A stretch of 48,781 bases of DNA from Chloroflexota bacterium (GTDB lineage: Bacteria; Chloroflexota; Dehalococcoidia; SZUA-161; SpSt-899), in the NCBI GenBank assembly GCA_013203045.1, contig JABMQN010000145.1:1-48781 (forward strand). Reading direction: 5' to 3'. A model generated the notes under the pieces. It made no database searches. It was given only the letters and a program-made list of their open reading frames with translations, and was not told the DNA's origin. Position 1 is the first letter of the stretch. Each line of letters starts with the position of its first letter. Both the position numbers and the translations under genes were made by a program. This document shows positions 25,112 to 34,909 of this stretch, one piece after another.

Positions 25112-26677
25112 ATGAATACAACGGAATTTCTCAACATCACCAGCCTTATTGCACCAGACAGACCCTGTGTAGTTTTCGAAGGGAAGAGGTATTCCTTCGG
25201 TGAGGTAGCGGATCGTGTAAATCGACTGGCAAATGGCTTGCAGGGAATGGGTGTGCAAAAGGGAGACAGGGTAGCTGTCCTGCAAGTTAACTGCAATCAG
25301 TTTGTGGAAATTTATTTCGCAGCGGCCAGGATAGGCGCAATATTCGTCCCGCTGAATTTCAGAGCAAAGGAAAATGAGCTTACTCACATGCTCAATAACT
25401 CAGAGAGTAAAGTGCTGTTTTCCGGTGATCGCTATATCGACATGGTGAAATCAATGCAGGCCAATCTCACTTCATCTCCGAAACTGGTATCCCTGGATAG
25501 CAAAGTTGAGGGAATGGAAAACTATGATGATCTCATAGCGAATTCTTCACCAGAGGAAATATTCACTGAAATTGGCGATGATGACATAACTATCCTGATG
25601 TATACTGCCGGAACAACCGGACTCCCTAAAGGGGTACCACTACGGCATAATGCCTTTGTTGATTATGCATTGCAGAATGTGACGCCGGTCGACCCCGATA
25701 TTCAGGAGACAAATGTAGTGACGGTCCCTCTGTACCATGTAGCTGGTATTCAGGCAATGATGGCAGCCGTTTATGGCGGAAGAACAATCGCCATGATGCG
25801 ACAGTTCGAAACGAATGACTGGATGGATACCGTCGAGCGCGAAAAAGCCAACCGTGCCATGCTGGTACCCACAATGCTGAAGTGGGTAGTCGAACACCCT
25901 GATTTCGATAAGAAAGACCTTTCCAGCCTAAAGGTAATAACCTATGGTGCTGCTTCAATGCCATTCGAAGTTATTAAGAAAGCCATCGAAGTTTTTCCGG
26001 GAGTGATGTTTATCAATGCCTTTGGACAGACCGAGACTGCTTCTACCATCACCATGCTGGGCCCTGAAGACCACATGATACCGGCTGATGCTTCTGAAGC
26101 TGAAAAAGAGAAAAAGCTGAACAGACTGGCCAATTCAATTGGTACAGCTATGCCGGATGTGCAGATCCAAATATGGGATGAGGATGGCAAAGAGTTGCCC
26201 CAGGGTGATGTTGGTGAGATCATGGCCAAGAGTGAACGCGTAATGAGTGGATACTGGAAGGATGAAGAGAAGACGGCCAAGACCATTACTGCTGACGGAT
26301 GGTTGCACACTGGCGACAAGGGCTATATAGACGAGGAAGGATATATCTTCCTTGCCGGGCGCGGCGATGACATGATCATCCGTGGCGGCGAGAATATCTC
26401 ACCCGAAGAAGTTGAGAATATTCTTTATGAACATCCCAAAGTAGCCGACGCTTCGCTCATCGGTGTTCCTGATCCTGAGTGGGGGCAAAATCCCCGGGCA
26501 TGCATAGTGTTGAAGCAGGGCGAAACAGCCACAGAGCAGGAAATATTGGATTTCTGTAAATCAAAGCTTGCTGGATACAAGCGACCTCAGAGCGTGGTCT
26601 TCATTGATGAACTTCCCAGAACTTCCACCGGAAAAGTACAGAGGAAGGTTCTGAGGGAACAGTACGGGCAGCCGTAA
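25112..26677 (+). CDS. AMP-forming acyl-CoA synthetase
   Basis: 521 aa of the adenylate-forming family. The phosphate-binding loop YTAGTTGLPKGVPL is near residue 170, INAFGQTETAS near 305, GWLHTGDKGYIDEEGYIFLAGRGDDMIIRGGENISP covers the hinge region, and the C-terminus carries PRTSTGKVQRKVLRE, where Lys508 is the catalytic lysine that is acetylated in related enzymes. The fatty or organic acid substrate cannot be told from sequence. GGAGGAG lies upstream of the ATG. It ends the queH-crotonase-sirtuin group and is followed by a strong terminator. Confidence 0.95.
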   Translation: MNTTEFLNITSLIAPDRPCVVFEGKRYSFGEVADRVNRLANGLQGMGVQKGDRVAVLQVNCNQFVEIYFAAARIGAIFVPLNFRAKENELTHMLNNSESKVLFSGDRYIDMVKSMQANLTSSPKLVSLDSKVEGMENYDDLIANSSPEEIFTEIGDDDITILMYTAGTTGLPKGVPLRHNAFVDYALQNVTPVDPDIQETNVVTVPLYHVAGIQAMMAAVYGGRTIAMMRQFETNDWMDTVEREKANRAMLVPTMLKWVVEHPDFDKKDLSSLKVITYGAASMPFEVIKKAIEVFPGVMFINAFGQTETASTITMLGPEDHMIPADASEAEKEKKLNRLANSIGTAMPDVQIQIWDEDGKELPQGDVGEIMAKSERVMSGYWKDEEKTAKTITADGWLHTGDKGYIDEEGYIFLAGRGDDMIIRGGENISPEEVENILYEHPKVADASLIGVPDPEWGQNPRACIVLKQGETATEQEILDFCKSKLAGYKRPQSVVFIDELPRTSTGKVQRKVLREQYGQP

Positions 26678-26697
26678 TAGCTGATTACCCAGCACGT

Positions 26698-26730
26698 AAA
26701 AAAAGGGCTCCGAAAGGAGCCCTTTTTATT
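26698..26730. terminator. Strong bidirectional intrinsic terminator
   Basis: AAAAAGGGCTCC (26700-26711), loop GAAA, GGAGCCCTTTTT (26716-26727). The stem has a tetraloop of GNRA type and is A-rich before and T-rich after, so it can stop transcription from the acyl-CoA synthetase (+) and from the surface-protein gene (-), which converge here. Confidence 0.93.
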
Positions 26731-26748
26731 TGATTCGATCAATGGTGT

Positions 26749-29700
26749 TTAGCGTTTTCTCATCCATACCACCCCACAAACGATGATTATCGCCAGCACG
26801 CCCAGAACAATCCCTATAATCAATCCCGGATTACTGCTACTGTCATCGTTTTCGGTTGAAATGATATCCCCTTTATCATCGGTGGATTCAAGCTTCAGAT
26901 CGATCATTGAAGGGGCCGTGCTTTTACCGTCATAGAGCACATAGCCCACAACTCGGCCAGTGTCCTCCGTGGCTTGCCATTGAGAGGAAAAGGTTATATT
27001 GCTATCAGGGGACAAGGCAGCGAAATCCTCTCTTAATTCCTCAATTGTGGCTCTGTTTTCATCTTGTAACCTGATAATCGCCGATCCAGTGATATCCATC
27101 GATCCGGTGTTGGCAAAGGTCATCTCAACGCCCACCGTATCGCCGGCATCCAATTCTTCGGGGTTAGCCGTAAGACCTGTAACGACTCCTGAGGATATGC
27201 CCAGTTTGAACATCTGCTGTTCTGTATCAAGTAGTTCACCATCCGGCGTTCTGATTTCCATCTCCAGCACATAATTGCCGGGATCGAAACCGGCACTGTC
27301 CCAGTCAAAAGCAAGCGATGCCAAGCCTTGTATATCCTTCAAGGTTTGTAAGGGAAGGCCATCAAAAAGTTCTCCATTCTCTGAGGTGATTGCGGCGCTG
27401 GCAATGATATCCATGGCATCATCAGCGGTACTGTGAATAAAAGCCTCTGCCTGTACAGGTTGCCCCTGTTCATAAGCGACTTTGTCTGTTTCAAGCGAGC
27501 TGATTTGCACCCCCGAGTCCGTATAGTCGATTTCGAATTCAAAACTGCGGTAAAACTCAACATCCGTCGTCTCCAGGTTATAAAGGAACGGATAGGTGGT
27601 AATTACCAACGTTAGGGTATCATCCGGATTTTGAATGGTAGTCCAATCGAATTCCCGGTTTGGCCACCATGTCATGTCCTCCGGTATTGTCTGGCTGCTG
27701 TTTGTTTCTTCATCGGCAATCAAGGGAACTACATCGGGTATGTTCAGGCCCGTATCTGTAAACCTATCGCTCTTCTCGGTCAACACTACGTTCTGAATTT
27801 GGCTGTAGGCCGGATAATCGATGAAGACACTATATGAAGGAACCTGTGGCATCCCGATGGCAAGGACTGTATCCCCTCCCGGTATATTCGGGTAATCTTC
27901 GCCCTCAACGGTAGTTACCTCATAATCAGGAATGGAGATTTCAATTGAGGACAATGGTCCAACCATGGAAATCTCAGGTGCGGATGGGGAGTTTTCGTTT
28001 GCTACTGTTCCTTGATCAGAGGAGGATGAAACTCCCAACGAATACGATGCAAGTACAAAAGGTGAACCACTTGCATCAGGAACAGTTGCGGAGGGTGAAA
28101 GCCAGTTTACCTCAAGTTTTGGGTCACCATACAAATGGAAAATGGCGCAGGTGTATCGGTTGAAGTTCGGGTCCCAGGCGTATGTATTCACCCCAAGGCG
28201 ATGCCTTTTGGCATGCTTCAAGGCTGAGCCAACGGTATGGGCGGGATCGAATCGGCCGAAGTAATTCTCTACAAGACGTCCACTCCAGGGCCAAATACCC
28301 ACTTCAGTGGCTCCGATATAGCCGGATGCCCCTTCATTCAAAAAGGCCTCGGCAATCGACCTGCCGCCAGGATATCGCCCAGTCAAGCAAGATGCAGCAT
28401 AAATCAATGGAGCATGTCGTGCTGGCCGGAAACGCCCATCGACTTCACTTCGTTCTATGACGTCCCATCCAGTGCGCCAGCCATGTCCGGCGATTAAAAT
28501 CACATCGGTGTTTGTCGCACCACTGAAGAATTCAGCTTCACTGGGATTGCTGATTAAGTCAGTAGTGAATCCTTCACCTCTGAGTGATCCGGCAACAGAG
28601 TCACGATTCTCGGAAAAGTCGATATCGTCCGCCTCGCCACTGGTCCCCCGATCTCTTCCACTAACCAAAAAGGCGTCAGAGTTATCGAACTCTTTATCGC
28701 CATTTAGAATATCGATGCTTGCCTGCAATGGCACCTGCAATCGAGCAGCCGAATCCCCGATGATTCGGCCAACAGACAGCTCCGGATAGTTGGTATTCCC
28801 TGACGTAGAACCATATGCCCGGTCGGAGTAGTCGACACTGCCCCGATCGCTTCCAGTCAGATCCCATGATGGCGAAAAGGCGGGAATGATTTCGATCTCC
28901 CCGACCAGCAGCAGGTATCCATCAGTAACGAAGTTTTCGCAGGTTCCGCTGCTGCCGTCGCACAACTGATTAGCCCAGTCACCATGCTCGTTGTCGTTGA
29001 TAAGTGCGTCAAGAGCGTATCTGTCTCCAGGTGACTCACCGTATGTCATCGAAAGAATCTCGACGTCTCCTTCGCTGTGACCGCTGAAGGAGCGCCCTCT
29101 GGTTACCAGAATCTCCTCTTTGTCACCCATGAACACGTTCGCTGTTGAAATTACATCCTCTACCTGCAATGTATAGTTAATTGCAACAACTGGCAGCATC
29201 TCGTCACGAATGTCGTCGTAACTGTAAGCCCAAATTGTATCGTTATCCTCATCAGCCAGGATTATCTCTTCCCGTTCATTACCCCAGACATCTCCTACTG
29301 TCAGAATATCTTCCGGGCTAAGGGGATGGGATATGCTGTATTCTTCGCTCAGGTAGCTTTCTCGTGAATCGTTAACCAGCACTCTTATCCGGTCATTTTC
29401 TACATTCCCGATAACGATGCGCTCTCTGTCACTATCAAACAATCTGCCAACAGCTAGTTTGTCTCCGGTCCTGAAAGTTGTGCTGTATTCCTCTGACGCA
29501 ACACCGGTGAAATCTCGATAAATACTGACTCGGGCCGCTCGTACAGATGGATCATCACTTTGATCAATGACAATGATCTCATCCTCCCGATTATCGATTC
29601 CAACTTCAAGATATACCTCCCCAACCGCAAAACCACCTCCCTCGCGGTACGGCGCATAGAAATTATATGACGTAAATTCCCCATCACCGGGCACATATTC

Positions 29701-32700
29701 ATACTGGTAGACTGTAACTTCTCCGCCGTTATCGGCAACCAGGATTTCGTTACGTGTATGGTAGTCACCGGCCGAATTCAAATGTGTTACATTGCCAACA
29801 GCGATCGCATCCCTTTCGTCAAGTAGATGGGCAATCGGAAGATGGCTGTCCGTTTCTGTTTCAATCACTACTTCTTCAAATGCGTTATAGACTCGGATAA
29901 GATCAGCATCGAGGTCGGCCATGACAATTTCATCATTTGCACCATCACCGAAGATATGCTCGTTACTCAAGGCGACTCTATCTCCTTCTTCAAATAGGGT
30001 TTCCAGTACATGCCAGCTATTGAAGTAGCCCAACACTCCATTTTGAAGTATGGCCAGTTCGGCCATCTTATCCAGGGCGCCATTCGCCTCGGTTTGATCG
30101 TAGAGTCCCAGCAGATTGTAGGGATTGGTCACCAGCAGATAGTCCGAGTTGCTGATGCCGTCTTCAACCAGTGAATCGAATGTAGAGTCACCGACCGCAG
30201 AGAAGGTGAAGATATCGTCGTAATAACTGCCATAAGCGTCTTCGTACGCGATTTCGCACGTCGTTGCATTTATGCCATAGTCGATGGGCCCGGGGTAGAG
30301 AATCGGCACAGCGCGGTAGCTTATAGCCATAGTATCACCCGGGTCAAGACGATAGTATGGTTCGATGGTAAATACGTTATCACAGCGCTTTCCGGACGGA
30401 ACATAGCTGGTAATAACAGTCGAGCTGCCGACAACTTTGTCGATTGCCTGCAACCCAAAACTGGAGGAGCTATAGGTGAAATCTGTTATGATGGCAACTT
30501 CCGGATCGTCCTCAGCGGTGTTCTCGATAATCAACGTCTCCGTAACATAGTTGTCTACCACGTCCACTTCACGAGTGATGTTGAGCCTTGGCCTGGGCCG
30601 AACTATACTAACGGTGTGTCTTTCAGTATAGACACAGTCTTCATGGTAATGGGCTTTCACCCTTACCGTATGATCGCCAACACTGGCACCGCTGGCATCC
30701 CATTCATAGATATGCATTGTTGTGTCGGCAGTGGAGTTGTAGAGCCGCACGCCATCGACGAAAAATTCCATCCGGTCGACCGCCGTACCCATAACTGTTT
30801 CAATATCAGGATGCCCCGAAACATGACCATACTCCCATTCGGTGGTACTCGCGTCAACCCAAATATCGATTGTAGTGCCATCTTCGGCTGTAGCACCGCT
30901 GGTTGAAATCACCAGGCCCTCGCGAGGAGACCTGAAAAGCCACTCAGTGGGTGGCCCACAACGGAGTGGTGGCGCAATGAAATCCAAAGCTGCTCTGCTA
31001 ATCTCTCCTCTTGGGCTGAAAGCCCTTGCCTCCATTTCATGATCAGCCATGTACTCCGCACGTGACATGCCCATGTATGCAGGGTCCAACGTGAATTCAA
31101 AAGGAGCCGAATAGTCGGTTCCGATATGTTCTCCATCCATTAAAAACTCGATACGCTCCGCATCATCGTCATCGGTCATGGATGCCATGAAATCCGGCGG
31201 CAGATCCGAATCGATGGTAACGAAATACTCTATCTCCGGCTCATAGTCCGCCGGTGAATTTGTCTCGAAATATGCCACTCCGCTGGAAACAGTGTTCCCG
31301 CTAGAATCAGTTGACGCTACCATATAGTGATAGGTGGTCGACGTATCCAATCCTGCCAGAGTAATTTGATGCGTTTGTGTGAGTGGCAAGCTGCTCTCTG
31401 TATCGCTGTATATCCCAGCGCGCGATCCGTATTTCACAACGCTATTACACGGCTCGCTTGTGGTCCATGATATCACTGCTGAAGATTGAGTAATGTCTGA
31501 TACAGTAGGGCCTGAAGTGATTATCGGAGGGTTGTCAATCACTACTGGTGACGGAGTAGGTGTAGGCACAGGTGAAGATGTAGGAGTGGGTGTTGGGCTT
31601 TGTGACGGTGTGGCTGTAGGTGATGGAGTGGGTGAAGGGGTAGGCGACGCGGTTGGAGTTGGGGTTACTGTAGGAGTTGGAGTGGGACAATCCCAGGTTT
31701 CCTGTGTGCAATTGTTGTTCTCATCGGATTCGATGATGAATTGTTGAATATCAGCACAGATCAATACAATATACTGTAGGTCAAGGCATTGTGGCTGATA
31801 GCTGAAGCATCGGGTGACACTCTGGTTTGGCGCCAGGGCCTCAGTGATAAGATCGGTGCTAATCTGTACTCCATCAATCGAAATCGATGCATAATGACCT
31901 GCCGAGGCAGTCGTATCCCCAATGTTTTGAATTGTATAACAAACACTATCGTCATCATTCCATATATCGGAGACAATCAAATCCGGCAGAGGGCAATTCT
32001 GATTACTTTGATAACAGTTGTTGTTCTCATCGCTTTCATTGACAAATTGCTGGATATCGGCACATACCGATATCGAATCCTGAGCGTCGGAGCATTGCCA
32101 CTCATAACTAAAGCACCTGTTTGCACTCTGGCCCGCAGCCAGTTCAATATCCACGAGATCAGTAGCTACCTGTTGATTATCGATAGATAAAGACGAATAA
32201 TGACCGGAGGCAGCAGTGGCATTCCCGTTGTTCTGAATAACATAACAGATATTATTGCCCTGTATTGATATGTCAGTGATTATGAGGTCCGGTGAAGGAC
32301 AGGTCCAGTTTTCCTGTGTGCAATTATTATTTTCATCATCTTCCGGGACCGACTGCTGAATATCGGCGCAAACCAGAACCGAATCCTGAGAATTGCTGCA
32401 CTGCCAAGAGTAGTTGGGAAAACATCGGTTAGCGCTCTCTCCGGGAGTGAGCGTATTGCCAATGAAGTCGGTAGTTACCTGGTTACCGTCAATAGATAGT
32501 GATGTAACATGCTGAGCCGGTGCAGTAGCGCTACCCTGATTTTTAATGGTGTAGCAGATACTGCCGCTTTCTTCCCAAACATCGGTGATCACTAGGTCAG
32601 GCAAAGGGCAATCCCAGCTTTGATTCATACAGTTGTTCTGCTCGTTGGCCTCATCGATCATGTTCTGCACAGCGTCTGCGCAGACCTCGATGGTATCCTT

Positions 32701-33009
32701 CATGCCGGAGCATTGCCACTGATAGTTGAAGCACCGATTGAGTCCTTTTCCGGGAACAATGGAAGAAGTTATCTGGTCACTCGCCGCATACTGACCATCG
32801 ACATACAGATAGGTCGAATGCCCAGCATCTGCCGGGACATCTCCGATGTTCATTATCTGATAACATATCTGATTGCCATTTACAGAGATGTTCGTAATTA
32901 CAAGATCGGGCTTTTGACCGATTTGGGCCATCGTCGGTGTTGTTACCAACGTAACGCACAAACTGGAAAGCAATAAAAGGATCAAACTGATTTGAACGAA
33001 TTTTCTCAT
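26749..33009 (-). CDS. Large surface protein: 4 CARDB repeats, FnIII, peptidase C25 (gingipain-like) domain, C-terminal anchor
   Basis: 2086 aa, with AAAGGAG upstream of the ATG. A signal peptide ends near residue 28 (TTPTMAQ). Four CARDB-like repeats follow (each begins PDLVIT/PDLIVS and carries paired Cys in RCF and C.D), covering about 33-445, then a Pro/Thr linker (about 446-492) and a fibronectin-III domain (about 495-590). The middle contains Ig-like and repeat-like blocks. Near 1420-1600 a caspase-like C25 peptidase domain carries His in LIAGHGWRTGW (about 1508) and Cys in YAASCLTGRYPGG (about 1540), the order of the gingipain dyad. More beta domains and a C-terminal helix with a basic tail (VVWMRKR) follow. 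It probably sits on the cell surface and may digest extracellular protein. Confidence 0.88.
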   Translation of the reverse strand: MRKFVQISLILLLLSSLCVTLVTTPTMAQIGQKPDLVITNISVNGNQICYQIMNIGDVPADAGHSTYLYVDGQYAASDQITSSIVPGKGLNRCFNYQWQCSGMKDTIEVCADAVQNMIDEANEQNNCMNQSWDCPLPDLVITDVWEESGSICYTIKNQGSATAPAQHVTSLSIDGNQVTTDFIGNTLTPGESANRCFPNYSWQCSNSQDSVLVCADIQQSVPEDDENNNCTQENWTCPSPDLIITDISIQGNNICYVIQNNGNATAASGHYSSLSIDNQQVATDLVDIELAAGQSANRCFSYEWQCSDAQDSISVCADIQQFVNESDENNNCYQSNQNCPLPDLIVSDIWNDDDSVCYTIQNIGDTTASAGHYASISIDGVQISTDLITEALAPNQSVTRCFSYQPQCLDLQYIVLICADIQQFIIESDENNNCTQETWDCPTPTPTVTPTPTASPTPSPTPSPTATPSQSPTPTPTSSPVPTPTPSPVVIDNPPIITSGPTVSDITQSSAVISWTTSEPCNSVVKYGSRAGIYSDTESSLPLTQTHQITLAGLDTSTTYHYMVASTDSSGNTVSSGVAYFETNSPADYEPEIEYFVTIDSDLPPDFMASMTDDDDAERIEFLMDGEHIGTDYSAPFEFTLDPAYMGMSRAEYMADHEMEARAFSPRGEISRAALDFIAPPLRCGPPTEWLFRSPREGLVISTSGATAEDGTTIDIWVDASTTEWEYGHVSGHPDIETVMGTAVDRMEFFVDGVRLYNSTADTTMHIYEWDASGASVGDHTVRVKAHYHEDCVYTERHTVSIVRPRPRLNITREVDVVDNYVTETLIIENTAEDDPEVAIITDFTYSSSSFGLQAIDKVVGSSTVITSYVPSGKRCDNVFTIEPYYRLDPGDTMAISYRAVPILYPGPIDYGINATTCEIAYEDAYGSYYDDIFTFSAVGDSTFDSLVEDGISNSDYLLVTNPYNLLGLYDQTEANGALDKMAELAILQNGVLGYFNSWHVLETLFEEGDRVALSNEHIFGDGANDEIVMADLDADLIRVYNAFEEVVIETETDSHLPIAHLLDERDAIAVGNVTHLNSAGDYHTRNEILVADNGGEVTVYQYEYVPGDGEFTSYNFYAPYREGGGFAVGEVYLEVGIDNREDEIIVIDQSDDPSVRAARVSIYRDFTGVASEEYSTTFRTGDKLAVGRLFDSDRERIVIGNVENDRIRVLVNDSRESYLSEEYSISHPLSPEDILTVGDVWGNEREEIILADEDNDTIWAYSYDDIRDEMLPVVAINYTLQVEDVISTANVFMGDKEEILVTRGRSFSGHSEGDVEILSMTYGESPGDRYALDALINDNEHGDWANQLCDGSSGTCENFVTDGYLLLVGEIEIIPAFSPSWDLTGSDRGSVDYSDRAYGSTSGNTNYPELSVGRIIGDSAARLQVPLQASIDILNGDKEFDNSDAFLVSGRDRGTSGEADDIDFSENRDSVAGSLRGEGFTTDLISNPSEAEFFSGATNTDVILIAGHGWRTGWDVIERSEVDGRFRPARHAPLIYAASCLTGRYPGGRSIAEAFLNEGASGYIGATEVGIWPWSGRLVENYFGRFDPAHTVGSALKHAKRHRLGVNTYAWDPNFNRYTCAIFHLYGDPKLEVNWLSPSATVPDASGSPFVLASYSLGVSSSSDQGTVANENSPSAPEISMVGPLSSIEISIPDYEVTTVEGEDYPNIPGGDTVLAIGMPQVPSYSVFIDYPAYSQIQNVVLTEKSDRFTDTGLNIPDVVPLIADEETNSSQTIPEDMTWWPNREFDWTTIQNPDDTLTLVITTYPFLYNLETTDVEFYRSFEFEIDYTDSGVQISSLETDKVAYEQGQPVQAEAFIHSTADDAMDIIASAAITSENGELFDGLPLQTLKDIQGLASLAFDWDSAGFDPGNYVLEMEIRTPDGELLDTEQQMFKLGISSGVVTGLTANPEELDAGDTVGVEMTFANTGSMDITGSAIIRLQDENRATIEELREDFAALSPDSNITFSSQWQATEDTGRVVGYVLYDGKSTAPSMIDLKLESTDDKGDIISTENDDSSSNPGLIIGIVLGVLAIIIVCGVVWMRKR

Positions 33010-33088
33010 TTGGTTAGTCTCCTTTAGCTTGTCATCTTGTTATGGGAAGCGTGGTTAAATACTCATTTAGTAGCTATGAGGTTTGCTC

Positions 33089-33116
33089 ATTATACTACCA
33101 CATTTAATAAACGTGG
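33089..33116 (-). promoter_or_regulatory. -10 box and palindromic operator upstream of the surface-protein gene
   Basis: On the minus strand TATAAT (33094-33089) lies just downstream of a 19-bp near-perfect palindrome CCAC-A-TTTA-A-TAAA-C-GTGG (33098-33116, plus strand). The palindrome occupies the promoter spacer where a repressor would block polymerase. No clear -35 box is visible, which may mean an activator is needed. Confidence 0.55.
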
Positions 33117-33162
33117 TGCACACTTACAGAAATCCAAACGGTGAGGACCATTAACGTTTGGG

Positions 33163-33953
33163 TTACAGAAAATCTTGTAAAGCCAGTGCAAAAGCCTTGG
33201 GATTATCTCCCGGTACACTGTGCCCAGCTTGCTCAATATGCGTCAGGACAGCCGAAACAAGAGTGTCGGTCATCTGTTTAGCTGTGTCTGGCGAGAATAC
33301 ATCACTCTCCGCTTCACGTAGAACGAGAGTGGAACAAAGAACTTCAGGAAGATAATCCCAAAGCCACTCCGGCGATCCCATCTGATTCTGCCGAATGGCA
33401 GGATCGCATTTGTAGATATACCGGCCATCATCGGTGATCCGCGTGGCATATTGGGCTTGATGTTGAATAAAGCCCTCAGAATAGCGAGGCTGCAATTGAC
33501 GAATTCGGGCCATTACATCCTCGATCGAATCAAACACATCGGGCTCACTTGCCATTTCGGCCAGCATTCGTTCGGCTCCGGCAGAATCAATCTCAGGACC
33601 GATATCAACAACGGCCAGTTTTAGAACATGGTCGGGGCGATGTGTTGCGTAGAGTATTCCATTAATACCACCTAATGAATGCCCAATCAACACGAAATTG
33701 CTAAGTCCAATCGAACTGACATAATCCCTCGGCCTATAGGTTTCCGCCCAGCTGCTCTCCCCATGTCCGCGTTGATCCAGCGCAATGACGTGGTGGCTAT
33801 CGCAAAAGGAAGAGGTGAAAAAACCCAGTAGTGAGCATTCGCACCTAGTCCGTGGAGAAGGAGCATGGGAGTCGCACCGGAATTGCCCCAATCGAGATAA
33901 TGAAGTTTTAATCCATTTGGAATAGTAACGAATTTGGATTGAGGTTCTCGCAT
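33163..33953 (-). pseudogene. Alpha/beta hydrolase, frameshifted
   Basis: The gene starts at 33953 (MREPQSKFVTIPNGLKLHYLDW, then LLLHGLGANAHYW) in one frame and continues in another with FFTSSFCDSHHVIALDQRGHGESSW, GHSLGG (nucleophile Ser), VVDIGPEI and a final GHSVPGDNP (catalytic His). The switch lies at a run of six A (33818-33823; T on the coding strand), and one extra T restores the frame as HYW-V-FFTSS. About ten residues usually present between DYV and the LGL block also seem to be missing (RPRDYVSSIGLSNFVL). It is either a decaying gene or a homopolymer sequencing error. Upstream lies the MBL hydrolase gene on the same strand. Confidence 0.75.
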
Positions 33954-34037
33954 TCGCTATCAATAAAAAAATATATTGGAGTACGGCAGTCTTTCTGCCG
34001 TTTGTCCTTGCGGTAGTCCAGCTACCGCATTCCAAGA

Positions 34038-34712
34038 CTACAAGTTGTTGAGGTAGCCTCGAATGTATTTCTCCACTGCTGTTGCAGGTTTATAAATCCC
34101 GAAATGACCTTCGCAGAGAATATCGGCTTTTAGATCAATAAGCTTCTGCAATGACTGTCTGGCTTTGTTAATATCAGCGCCCCATTGGGGGAGATAGGGC
34201 CCGTGAATATCCTGCCCAAACAGGACTCTTCCATCTGGCGTATCGATATATGCTGCGATGCTGCCATCAGTATGTCCGGGAATATGGATGGCTATTATCT
34301 CGATATCACCGAATTGAATTTTGTTCTCTTCACCGCCAAGCTTCAAATCGACGGTGCACGGTAAATAGGGCACACCATACATATCAGCGCCTGTACCAAT
34401 GCCGCTTTCAATAGCATCGGCATCGAGTTCATGAGCAATGATTTGGACTCCAAAATCATCTTTGAAGCGTTTGAGCGAGCCAATATGATCGATATGACGA
34501 TGGGTAACAAGTATGGTTGTAAGTTTATTGGGATCGAGGCCTGTGCTTTCGATGTTGGAAATTAGTTGATCGAAACTATTACCGGCACCACAGTCGATGA
34601 GTACCAGATCACCCGCATCAATCAAATAGACTGAGCAATCGTTGGGGTGTGACAGACCGGAACCACCAATCATATAGGTGTCTTTACAGATTTTGACGAC
34701 GTTCTTTCCCAT
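34038..34712 (-). CDS. Metallo-beta-lactamase-fold hydrolase
   Basis: 224 aa. The metal-binding signature is THRHIDHIG (H71, H73, D75, H76), with later ligands in IPGHTDGS (His), FGQDIHG (Asp) and CEGHFG (His), so a two-metal site is complete. The fold is that of glyoxalase II-like and related hydrolases; the substrate is unknown. It lies between the frameshifted hydrolase and a repeat-containing gap on the same strand. Confidence 0.9.
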   Translation of the reverse strand: MGKNVVKICKDTYMIGGSGLSHPNDCSVYLIDAGDLVLIDCGAGNSFDQLISNIESTGLDPNKLTTILVTHRHIDHIGSLKRFKDDFGVQIIAHELDADAIESGIGTGADMYGVPYLPCTVDLKLGGEENKIQFGDIEIIAIHIPGHTDGSIAAYIDTPDGRVLFGQDIHGPYLPQWGADINKARQSLQKLIDLKADILCEGHFGIYKPATAVEKYIRGYLNNL

Positions 34713-34751
34713 AACGATTTCCCCCGTTCAAGAGCATGAAATAACTATAAA

Positions 34752-34881
34752 TGTCATTCTGACGGAAGTCAGAATCCAGAGGGGTATCAGGGGAGTGGAT
34801 TCCGGCTCGTGGGCCGGAATGACACACTCAGGGTTTCTGCACGACATTTCAGGGTCGCTTAAGGCGAGGCTAAAGCCTCGC
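34752..34881. repeat. MITE-like palindromic repeat plus REP-like hairpin
   Basis: TGTCATTCTGAC...GTCAGAATCC at 34752-34777 and GGATTCCGGC...GCCGGAATGACA at about 34797-34824 form a composite palindrome with matching ends TGTCATTC/GAATGACA. A separate perfect hairpin GCGAGGCT-AA-AGCCTCGC follows at 34864-34881. Such 'GTCATTC...GAATGAC' repeats are scattered in many genomes as non-coding mobile remnants. They fill the gap between the MBL and HD genes. Confidence 0.7.
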
Positions 34882-34909
34882 ATTACGTCACATAGATTTT
34901 AAAACCTCA

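Noticed and set aside
31493-31747. Plus-strand Gly/Val-rich frame
   Set aside because: It is the antisense of the Pro/Thr linker in the surface protein; the repeat composition is an artefact of that linker.
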